Assembly (NCBI GenBank): GCA_902779395.1
Contig: CACZBK010000021.1
Location: 1-58,875, forward strand
Direction of reading: 5' to 3'
DNA: 58,875 nt
From: an uncultured Lachnospiraceae bacterium
Lineage (GTDB): Bacteria; Bacillota; Clostridia; Lachnospirales; Lachnospiraceae
Part shown: positions 8,435 through 17,335 of the stretch, in pieces
Position numbering within the stretch: the stretch's first letter is position 1
Layout of the letters: each line of letters opens with the position of its first letter
The notes under the pieces: model-generated
Databases searched by the model: none
Seen by the model: the letters and a program-made list of their open reading frames with translations, nothing else
Told to the model about the DNA's origin: nothing
Made by a program: the position numbers and the translations under genes

Positions 8435-10018
8435 TTATCTGCGCTTTATTATGCGTTTTAATTCATCAACAGTTACAGCTTTAAAAACTATAAGCATAAC
8501 AACGTATACAGCTACCGCTGTTATCATAGACACGACCATTGCGATCAGCATGCCTGTCAGCCCTTTAAGGGCAGTATATACCACGAATGCAGCTATCCCC
8601 ATCACACCGGCTGCGGCAAAGGGCCTGATAATGGATTCCTTTAGCTTAAAACTGTATCCCTCAAGCTTTGCAATGCTGCGGCAGTTGAGTACACATACCA
8701 GCAGCGGAAAGCTTACATTTCCTATCACCAGAGCATATACGCCAAGGTCCGTAAAGTACAGGCATCCGGCCACTATCACCACATGGATCGCAAGCGATAT
8801 ACCTGAATGTATCACAGGCAGCTTCATCTTATCACAGCCCTGAAGTATGGACGTACTTAAGGTAGACAATGCATAGAATATGACCGCTGTAGATCCGGTC
8901 TGAAGCAGTGTGACCGCCACCTCCATCAGATCACCCAGCCTCGGAAAGAGCACTCCCATCACAGGCTCTGCCAATACAGCCAGGCCTATAGCCGAAGGAA
9001 TGGCTATCAGCATATTAACCTTGATCACAGTATCTATCTTTCCCTTTACCTTATCCTTTTCACCCCTTGTATATGAAGCAACTATACTGGGAAGTGTGGC
9101 ACTGGCCATGGCTGTGGCAATGGCAGTGGGCAGGTTTATCATCTGGTTGTACTGGGTGTTGAAAATACCCTGGAGATTGGTTCCCGCAGTCTGATCCACA
9201 CCTTTAAGCGCCATCATATTACCGAATATAAGATCATCCAGCGTATAACCCAGCTGATAAATACTCTGACTGATTATAACAGGCAGGACAGTGAGGAATA
9301 CAGCTTTTACCAGCAGTCTGTGATCCTCCGCAGGCATATCCCCCAGATCCTTCTTCCTTATCACGAGCTGTCTGGCAATAAAAAGGATGATAAACAGCAC
9401 AAGGGCTGATAATGCACCAAAGAATGTACCGAATGTTCCTCCCATAGCTCCGTATGCCGCAGCATTTTCACCGACTGCCATACGGGTAAAATAAGCAGCT
9501 GCCGCCACACTTACAACAGCGTTTACTATCTGCTCTATCACCTGGGATACCGCTGTAGGGACCATGTTACGGTGTCCCTGGAAAAAGCCCCTGCAGCAGC
9601 CGAGCATAGCCACCACAAAAACCGTGGGAGCCAGAACACGAAGCGGCATCTCAAGTCCCTGCTTGTGATATACCTTAGCAAAGAACTCCGCTCCGCTATA
9701 CAATGCTATCGATGCTGTCAGACCTGTACATATGGCGAATATCAGCGCATCATGAAAAAGCCTGTGGGCATTCTTCCTGTCGCCTTTAGCCAGACGTGCG
9801 CTCATAAGCTTGGAGATCGCCAGAGGCATACTGTAGGATGACAGCGTAAGAGCTATGTTATAAAGACCGAATGCTACCGAATACAGACCGTTACCGGTAT
9901 TACCCAGTATGTTTGCCATAGGTATACGGTAAATAAAGCCTATCACCTTACTGATAAGGCCGGCAATAGCCAGTATACTGCCCTGAAGGACAAGGTTTTT
10001 CTTAAGACGTTCGTTCAT
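8435..10018 (-). CDS. polysaccharide/lipid flippase, SpoVB/MurJ-like (MOP superfamily)
   Basis: 527 residues with about 14 hydrophobic segments. The N-terminal region (QGSILAIAGLISKVIGFIYR, then LGNTGNGLYSVAF) is typical of the SpoVB/PST branch of MOP flippases, which move undecaprenyl-linked precursors such as lipid II across the membrane. Length is normal. Oddly, the ATG has no visible ribosome site: the bases just upstream are the T-tract of the terminator at 10024-10060. Either a small amount of readthrough message is used or the start is different. It leads a compact run with the TSCPD and GNAT genes. Confidence 0.88.
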   Translation of the reverse strand: MNERLKKNLVLQGSILAIAGLISKVIGFIYRIPMANILGNTGNGLYSVAFGLYNIALTLSSYSMPLAISKLMSARLAKGDRKNAHRLFHDALIFAICTGLTASIALYSGAEFFAKVYHKQGLEMPLRVLAPTVFVVAMLGCCRGFFQGHRNMVPTAVSQVIEQIVNAVVSVAAAAYFTRMAVGENAAAYGAMGGTFGTFFGALSALVLFIILFIARQLVIRKKDLGDMPAEDHRLLVKAVFLTVLPVIISQSIYQLGYTLDDLIFGNMMALKGVDQTAGTNLQGIFNTQYNQMINLPTAIATAMASATLPSIVASYTRGEKDKVKGKIDTVIKVNMLIAIPSAIGLAVLAEPVMGVLFPRLGDLMEVAVTLLQTGSTAVIFYALSTLSTSILQGCDKMKLPVIHSGISLAIHVVIVAGCLYFTDLGVYALVIGNVSFPLLVCVLNCRSIAKLEGYSFKLKESIIRPFAAAGVMGIAAFVVYTALKGLTGMLIAMVVSMITAVAVYVVMLIVFKAVTVDELKRIIKRR

Positions 10019-10023
10019 TTATA

Positions 10024-10060
10024 AAGAAAAACAGGGCAGGATAAAGCCTGCCCCTGTAAA
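10024..10060 (-). terminator. Rho-independent terminator after the 68-aa gene
   Basis: On the minus strand AGGGGCAGG pairs with CCTGCCCT around a short loop and is followed by TTTTTCTTT. It separates the 68-residue gene from the flippase gene, whose start codon is only six bases beyond. Confidence 0.85.
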
Positions 10061-10079
10061 AAACAACTTATACCGTAAC

Positions 10080-10286
10080 TCAGCCAAGTGCCTTTTGCTT
10101 ATACTCGCGGCACTCTTCAGGTGTACCTATCTCACGATAAGCCTGAAGCTCCTGCAAAAGGCTTACCAGATAGTCAACATCCTTCTGACGCATCACGGAA
10201 CTTGCAGTCTGTACCACACCTGCTCCTTCATCTCCTATGGCAAGCGAATCCATTAATATCCTAAGTTCATCTTTAGTATCAGACAT
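10080..10286 (-). CDS. small conserved-looking protein, 68 residues, function unknown
   Basis: I do not recognise a family. The protein is acidic, soluble and probably helical (TKDELRILMDSL, then DYLVSLLQELQAYRE). It is well supported as a gene: GGGAGG seven bases before the ATG, its own extended -10 promoter at 10317-10346 and a strong terminator immediately after the stop, so it is a monocistronic unit. Confidence 0.75.
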   Translation of the reverse strand: MSDTKDELRILMDSLAIGDEGAGVVQTASSVMRQKDVDYLVSLLQELQAYREIGTPEECREYKQKALG

Positions 10287-10316
10287 AACTACCTCCCGTG
10301 AAGAAAATCTTTTTGG

Positions 10317-10346
10317 ATTATACCATGATAAAGCCGCTTTTGTCTA
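10317..10346 (-). promoter_or_regulatory. promoter of the 68-aa gene
   Basis: Reading minus: TAGACA, 18 bases, TATAAT, with TG one base before the -10 (extended -10). Transcription would start about 20 bases before the ribosome site of the 68-residue gene. Confidence 0.65.
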
Positions 10347-10361
10347 TACGGAAATCGCTTA

Positions 10362-11030
10362 TCAGCCGTAAAGCTTTGCTTTTGCTGCCGCAGTCAGCCC
10401 GGCTCTCTGATCGTAAAAAAGTGCGCTTGCTACGGATCCTTTGGTCACATACCAGCGGTCACTTCCGTCAAACTTCGATAATTCGATATTTACCTGGTTC
10501 CCTGCCGCATTGCTCTTTACCCAATATACTATATTGAGTCTGCCAAGCTGTTCAAAGCTCTGGCCATTAAGAGCATCGGTATTGGGCTGGTTAAAGTGAA
10601 GACTTACCGACATGGGCTGAGCAGGATGGAAACCGTTATCCGCAACCGCACCGTCAAAATATGCTCTGGGCAGCCAGCGGTAGTCATCATCCTTAAGGCG
10701 CTCGTTCATATAATTATCCCAGCCTCCGTTTGTGCCGCCCTCAGTAAAGCCGCGCCCGAAAGGCTCAAGATCCGCAAAAAGATACTTCATCATGCCGATG
10801 CCTGTATCCTTATCTGCCGTAAGCGCCATAACAGCATATACATAATAAGCTGCCACGCTGCCGGGATCGCTTACATTTACTGCAGCCTTAAGTTCTTCAA
10901 GATCTTCCACAGGCTTAACCTCTATACGCCTGTCCGTTTTCCATGATGCATCAAGGCCTGCAGCTCCCCCTCCTGTCACTGCCGATGCGATGTCGTTTAC
11001 AGAGCTCATCATTTTGTCAAATAAACCCAT
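10362..11030 (-). CDS. uncharacterised soluble protein (DUF6935-like, tentative)
   Basis: 222 residues, no signal or membrane helix. Striking pieces are FGRGFTEGGTNGGWDNY, the SVSLHFNQPNTDALNGQSF region and a C-terminal IELSKFDGSDRWYVTKGSV. These resemble an uncharacterised bacterial family I would tentatively call DUF6935. The start at 11030 is set by GGAGG eight bases upstream; longer versions overlap atpC with no support. It lies 67 bases downstream of atpC on the same strand with no clear terminator between, so it may be the last gene of the ATP synthase transcript. Confidence 0.75.
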   Translation of the reverse strand: MGLFDKMMSSVNDIASAVTGGGAAGLDASWKTDRRIEVKPVEDLEELKAAVNVSDPGSVAAYYVYAVMALTADKDTGIGMMKYLFADLEPFGRGFTEGGTNGGWDNYMNERLKDDDYRWLPRAYFDGAVADNGFHPAQPMSVSLHFNQPNTDALNGQSFEQLGRLNIVYWVKSNAAGNQVNIELSKFDGSDRWYVTKGSVASALFYDQRAGLTAAAKAKLYG

Positions 11031-11097
11031 TTGTATTACCTCCTCATTTTTTATAAGATCCCTGAGCTTCGCCCCGGGGATGAAATAATGATATCCT

Positions 11098-12899
<1,802 letters not shown>

Positions 12900-13811
12900 C
12901 TATCTTTCCTCCATTTGCTGCCGTGCTTTCTTAAGCCTTCGCATCCTCTGGGCCTTTGCCCCCGCAGAGACTTCGGTTATCTGCTGGGTTATGGCAGCCT
13001 GTCTTACCCTGTTATATTCTTTCTTAAGCCTGGTGAGCAGCTCCTCCGCATTACGGTTGGCATTGCTCATGGCATTCATCCTGGAATTCTGCTCGGCCGA
13101 AAAGGAATCCACAAGTGCCCCGTAGATAAATCCGGCTACATAAGAAGGTATCATTGAATCCAGCACGGATGTAGGTGAAGGATCAAAACGGTATTCCTTT
13201 TCCTGCTTTTCTCTTTTATTTAAGAAATCCTTGCGTGAAAAAGGCAGGAGCCTTGACTTTCTTACCACGCAGTTCAATTCGCTTTCCATGTCACTGTAAA
13301 TGACCGTTATCTCGTCCGCCCTCCCGTTGTCATATTCATCAAGGAGTAATGCAGATATCTCCCTGGCTCTTTCGAAGGTAGGATCCTGGGCCGTATAATA
13401 AAATGTTTCCTCTACAGGGCCCTTATGTTTCTTAAAATATCTGCGCCCGTAATCGCCTACCACATAAAGACGTACATGGCGGTGGGTCTTCATCTCTTCC
13501 TCGGCGGCACGTATCACATTATGATTATATCCGCCTGCCAGTCCACGGTCTGCAGTGATCACCAGATATGCCTGCTTACGGACCTCTTTCGTATGATCCT
13601 CAGGGTAGAAATAATGAGAATCAACATCCTCTGTACTCTGAAATATACGTTTGATCTCGTGCTCCGTAGCCTCAAAATACGGTCTTGTTTTAGCCAGTCC
13701 TTCCTTTGCTTTCCGAAGCTTAGCAGAAGATATCAGGTACATGGCATTGGTGATCTTTTTTGTATTCCGCACACTGTCGATGCGCTGTTTTATCTCTCTG
13801 GCGTTTGCCAT
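12900..13811 (-). CDS. atpG: F1Fo ATP synthase subunit gamma
   Basis: 303 residues. The N-terminal helix (AREIKQRIDSVRNTKKITNAM) and the C-terminal helix (SRMNAMSNANRNAEELL) form the rotating coiled coil of the central stalk, with a Rossmann-like middle (LVITADRGLAGGYN). Its start overlaps the end of atpA by 22 bases. Normal length for the family. Confidence 0.96.
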   Translation of the reverse strand: MANAREIKQRIDSVRNTKKITNAMYLISSAKLRKAKEGLAKTRPYFEATEHEIKRIFQSTEDVDSHYFYPEDHTKEVRKQAYLVITADRGLAGGYNHNVIRAAEEEMKTHRHVRLYVVGDYGRRYFKKHKGPVEETFYYTAQDPTFERAREISALLLDEYDNGRADEITVIYSDMESELNCVVRKSRLLPFSRKDFLNKREKQEKEYRFDPSPTSVLDSMIPSYVAGFIYGALVDSFSAEQNSRMNAMSNANRNAEELLTRLKKEYNRVRQAAITQQITEVSAGAKAQRMRRLKKARQQMEER

Positions 13812-15541
13812 GTGTTTAAAAACTCCCCGGCTGCTGCCTTTATTTCTTCCTTCAACTCATCAGAGAGCTTTCCGCTCTTATCTATCTCGTTGCATATACC
13901 CGCATGCATACTCTCAAAATGCTTAAGCAGATCATCGATAAAAGGTCTTATCTGTCTTATATCCAGCTCCATCAACAGCTGTGCCGTAGCCGTCACAAGG
14001 ATGATGACCATGCTGTGGAGAGGATAAGGCTTACCCGTAGGCTGACGCAGTATCTGCATCAGACCCTGGCCGTATTTAAGCTGCTTCTTTGTAGACTCAT
14101 CCAGATCGCTTGAGAACTGTGTAAAGACTTCCATCTCACGATACTGGGCCAGATCCAGTCGCAGGCTTCCTGCTGCCGCTTTCATGGCCTTTGTCTGTGC
14201 CGCACCACCCACACGAGATACCGAAAGACCAACATTGACTGCGGGGCGCTGTCCGGCGAAGAACAGGCTGCTCTCCAGGAAGATCTGGCCGTCGGTAATA
14301 GATATTATATTCGTGGGGATATAAGCCGAAACATCTCCTTCCTGGGTCTCGACTATGGGAAGCGCCGTTATGCTGCCTCCGCCCAGTTCATCATTAAGAC
14401 GCGCCGAACGCTCCAGTAATCTTGAATGCAGATAGAATACATCACCGGGATAAGCTTCACGTCCGGGTGAACGTTCAAGCAAAAGAGAAAGAGCTCTGTA
14501 TGCAACCGCATGCTTTGACAGATCATCGTAAACTATCAGTACATCTTTACCCTGATACATGAAGTACTCTGCCAGTGCCGTGCCGGCATATGGAGCTATA
14601 TACTGAATGGGCGCCGTTTCGCTCGCGGAGGCGCTTACCACCACCGTATGCTTCATGGCTCCCTTTTTCCTGAGCATCTCAACAAGACGTGATACGCTGC
14701 TGGCCTTCTGGCCTATAGCCACATAGATACATATCATATCCTCCTGATTGAGGATGGCGTCGATGGCTATGGATGTCTTGCCTGTCTGACGGTCGCCTAT
14801 GATAAGCTCACGCTGCCCCCTGCCTATGGGAAACATGGAATCGATCGAAAGGATCCCTGTGTACATGGGAGTATTGACGGCCTGACGCTCCACTATGCCG
14901 GGAGCAGGTGATTCCACAGCCCTGTAATCCACGCTCTGTATCGGCCCGCCGTCATCTATGGCTTCACCCAGGGCATTGACCACCCTGCCAAGATATCCGT
15001 CACCTACAGGTATGCCTGCCGTCTTACCGGTGCGGCGCACCCTGCTGCCTTCACGCACATCCGTATCATCACCGAAAAGTATAACGCCCAGGCTGTCCCT
15101 TCGGATATCCTGGACCATACCCTTTACACCGGATTCAAAAACAACTATCTCGCCGTAGACAGCTTTATCAAGCCCTCTGATGATGGCTATACCGTCACCT
15201 ATCGTGAGTACCTCTCCTTCTTCGCGTGAAAGAGTCTCAACATTCCAGCTGTCTATCGCTGTCTTAAAAAGACCTATAACATCTGAAGAATCATCATCGC
15301 GTCTGACAACATTCTCCAATATTTCTTTTAATTGTGCAAAACGCCCCTGCTTGCTGCGGTCATATACATCATCGCCCACGACCAGCTTAAAGCCGTTCCC
15401 CAGGTCTTCATCCTGTTTGAATACCAGCTCATATTCCTTTGCATAACGCCTTCCGATAAACTCCTTAAGGCGCTCCTCCTGCTGGGTATCGGGTTTTTTA
15501 GCCGCATACAGATAAGCGCGGGGGGCCTTTTTTTCAGCCAT
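13790..15541 (-). CDS. atpA: F1Fo ATP synthase subunit alpha with N-terminal delta-like domain
   Basis: 583 residues, about 80 longer than usual. From roughly residue 90 it is a normal alpha subunit: P-loop GDRQTGKTSIA, then SVSRVGGAAQTKAM. Residues about 18-78 are extra and read like the C-terminal domain of subunit delta/OSCP: helix, KEYELVF strand, then GNGFKLVVGDDVYDRS and GRFAQLKEIL, matching the GG-f-i-GD-viD-S-xxGRL-xxL pattern of AtpH. No separate atpH lies between atpF and atpA, where it normally sits; atpF runs straight into atpA with an eight-base overlap. I infer a gene fusion that lost the delta N-terminal domain. All three alpha chains per F1 would then carry the extension. A distant atpH elsewhere cannot be excluded. 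Confidence 0.93.
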   Translation of the reverse strand: MAEKKAPRAYLYAAKKPDTQQEERLKEFIGRRYAKEYELVFKQDEDLGNGFKLVVGDDVYDRSKQGRFAQLKEILENVVRRDDDSSDVIGLFKTAIDSWNVETLSREEGEVLTIGDGIAIIRGLDKAVYGEIVVFESGVKGMVQDIRRDSLGVILFGDDTDVREGSRVRRTGKTAGIPVGDGYLGRVVNALGEAIDDGGPIQSVDYRAVESPAPGIVERQAVNTPMYTGILSIDSMFPIGRGQRELIIGDRQTGKTSIAIDAILNQEDMICIYVAIGQKASSVSRLVEMLRKKGAMKHTVVVSASASETAPIQYIAPYAGTALAEYFMYQGKDVLIVYDDLSKHAVAYRALSLLLERSPGREAYPGDVFYLHSRLLERSARLNDELGGGSITALPIVETQEGDVSAYIPTNIISITDGQIFLESSLFFAGQRPAVNVGLSVSRVGGAAQTKAMKAAAGSLRLDLAQYREMEVFTQFSSDLDESTKKQLKYGQGLMQILRQPTGKPYPLHSMVIILVTATAQLLMELDIRQIRPFIDDLLKHFESMHAGICNEIDKSGKLSDELKEEIKAAAGEFLNTWQTPER

Positions 15542-16022
15542 TTGCCTTCGTCCTTTCCGCTTCTTTTATAAACTCATCGTAAGGATCTGCAGCATCTTCG
15601 CCCTGCATGAGCTTCTTTGCCGCCTGTTCGATCATCTCGGATATATCCTGCTTTGCTCCGCCGATGATGGCCTTCTTCTCACGTTCGGCCTGGGCGCGGG
15701 CATCTGAGAGTATCTGCCTGGCTTCTTCTTTAGCCGAACTGATCTGTTCCTTTTTAAGCTCTTCTATCTCTTCTGCAGCCGCCTTCTTGCTCTCCGCGAG
15801 TTCTGTTTCGGCTTCCTTTATCTTCTCTTCATACTCGGCAAGCTTTTTCTTTGCAGCCATCTCGGCATTTACGGCCCCTTCCGTCAGATCCCTTATCTGA
15901 TCAGCCCTCTTATCCATGAATTTGACCACAGGGGCATAAAGCAGGATATATAAACCTGCGAAGAGGATAACCGCATTAAAAAGATGCAGGAGTATCTGTA
16001 CAAAATCTATTCCCAAAGGCAT
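15534..16022 (-). CDS. atpF: F1Fo ATP synthase subunit b
   Basis: About 162 residues. One N-terminal membrane helix (FNAVILFAGLYILLYAPVVKFM) is followed by a long Ala/Glu/Lys-rich helix, forming the peripheral stalk. GGGAGG is spaced correctly for the ATG at 16022; a TTG six bases upstream is the only alternative. The gene overlaps the start of atpA, leaving no room for atpH. Its C-terminal end should meet the delta-like domain on alpha. Confidence 0.94.
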   Translation of the reverse strand: MPLGIDFVQILLHLFNAVILFAGLYILLYAPVVKFMDKRADQIRDLTEGAVNAEMAAKKKLAEYEEKIKEAETELAESKKAAAEEIEELKKEQISSAKEEARQILSDARAQAEREKKAIIGGAKQDISEMIEQAAKKLMQGEDAADPYDEFIKEAERTKANG

Positions 16023-16040
16023 GATCAACGCCCTCCCTTT

Positions 16041-16436
16041 TTACAGAACGAATACTATCAGTATAGCAACGATAAGCGCGTAGATAACGACCGTCTCGAT
16101 AAACACAAGACCAAGCATCAGCTGTGTCTGGATCTTGCCTGCAGCCTCGGGCTGACGTGCCACGCCTTCATTGGACTTTGCGATCGCGATACCCATAGCC
16201 ATAGCACCCGATAAAGCCGCAAGACCGATAGCTATCGCAGCTGCAATAGCCTTGCTGCCGGTAGCATTGTCTGCCACAGCAGCTGCTGCCGATGCCGCCG
16301 CATCTTCACCGGCCATCACTGTTACGACTTTCTGCGGTCCTGCTGCATGAGCCTTTATCGCACCGGCAAAGGTGAATCCGGTGAGCAAAAGTATCACTGC
16401 CGCAAGTACGATGGATAAGGATTTAAGCTTCTTCAT
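16041..16436 (-). CDS. atpE: F1Fo ATP synthase subunit c with signal peptide
   Basis: 131 residues instead of about 75-90. Residues 1-31 are a classic signal peptide (KK start, hydrophobic core, AHA-A end), followed by an Ala-rich linker to about 60 and the two c helices. The conserved loop is RQPEA (R94) and the ion-binding carboxylate is E114 in FIETVVIYAL. By hand alignment to Ilyobacter c, the Thr after the Glu and the Tyr match the Na+ type, but the Gln32 position is Met81. The helix-1 GxGxGxG motif is replaced by AxSxAxA, as in alkaliphile c rings of larger size. The ATG at 16436 follows GGAGG and overlaps the atpB end by 14 bases. Confidence 0.93.
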   Translation of the reverse strand: MKKLKSLSIVLAAVILLLTGFTFAGAIKAHAAGPQKVVTVMAGEDAAASAAAAVADNATGSKAIAAAIAIGLAALSGAMAMGIAIAKSNEGVARQPEAAGKIQTQLMLGLVFIETVVIYALIVAILIVFVL

Positions 16437-17277
16437 TTTTAACTTCCTCCGCTTTAATATTTTCATTATTTGTGTGGTGCACCTCGCTCACTTCTCCGTA
16501 ATAGAAACTGGTGAGCATCGTAAGCACATAAGCCTGGATCAGTGCGTGAAGCACGGTAAAGAGCACTCCCACTACCACCGGCAGGCCAAAGCTCAGTGTT
16601 ATATAGTAATAAACCAGTTCCGTTGTGAGCATACCGCTCATCAACGCACCGAAAAGACGGAAAGTCATGGATATGGGCAGCGAGAATTCCTTAAGAGTCT
16701 TTAAGATACCCTTGCCTCCGTTGGCAGCGATACCGCCGCTCATGATAAAGAAGAATGATAAAAAGCCCATGCAGATGGCGCCGTTGATATTGGCCAGCGG
16801 TGCCGGCAGGGTTATGGAATGTCCCTCTGTGGTTATGGCCTGAAGGCCGAAGAGTTCAAACATGGTCCCCACAAAGATATATGAACCGGCGCCGAAGATA
16901 TAGCCTCCAAGCGCCTTATATCTGTGGGGTGAATTGGTCCTGCCAAGATCATGGAAAAAGCCCACCCAGGTCTCTATGATGAGCTGAAGCTTACCGGGAA
17001 CAGGCTTAAAATTCGGTATGACAAAAATACGGATGATAAGGGCAGATACAAGAAGGATGCCCGTTACGATATATGCGGAGATCAGTGAAGGATCTACCTC
17101 GAATCCCAGGAAATTTATCTTATTGATATCATGAAGAACTGCGTCCTTCATGGTCTGCTTTATGGTCTCGTGCTTTTCCGGAGTGGGGAGCATTACTATC
17201 CCCGCTATACATACGGCTATAAGAACCAATGCTATGATGATTGTGCTGACTCTTTTCTTCTTAGGCAAAACGATCAT
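16423..17277 (-). CDS. atpB: F1Fo ATP synthase subunit a
   Basis: 284 residues with about six membrane segments. The essential Arg of the ion channel is in LPISMTFRLFGALMSGML (E. coli Arg210 equivalent), and the C-terminal helix has HALIQAYVLTML. First gene of the operon, about 15 bases after the predicted transcription start. The ATG at 17277 touches its GGAG site; a TTG three codons in (17268) has better spacing and may be the true start. There is no atpI upstream. Confidence 0.94.
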   Translation of the reverse strand: MIVLPKKKRVSTIIIALVLIAVCIAGIVMLPTPEKHETIKQTMKDAVLHDINKINFLGFEVDPSLISAYIVTGILLVSALIIRIFVIPNFKPVPGKLQLIIETWVGFFHDLGRTNSPHRYKALGGYIFGAGSYIFVGTMFELFGLQAITTEGHSITLPAPLANINGAICMGFLSFFFIMSGGIAANGGKGILKTLKEFSLPISMTFRLFGALMSGMLTTELVYYYITLSFGLPVVVGVLFTVLHALIQAYVLTMLTSFYYGEVSEVHHTNNENIKAEEVKNEEA

Positions 17278-17297
17278 CTCCTTTCGGTCATCCGTAT

Positions 17298-17326
17298 ATT
17301 ATATAGCTATCGGGCTAAAACTGCAA
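17298..17326 (-). promoter_or_regulatory. ATP synthase operon promoter
   Basis: Reading minus, TTGCAG (17321-17326), exactly 17 bases, TATAAT (17298-17303): near-consensus sigma-A promoter. It sits in the 58-base gap between the GH9 cellulase stop and atpB, giving a very short leader. No terminator for the cellulase is visible in the gap, so readthrough from the cellulase is possible. Confidence 0.85.
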
Positions 17327-17335
17327 GGGTGGCGT

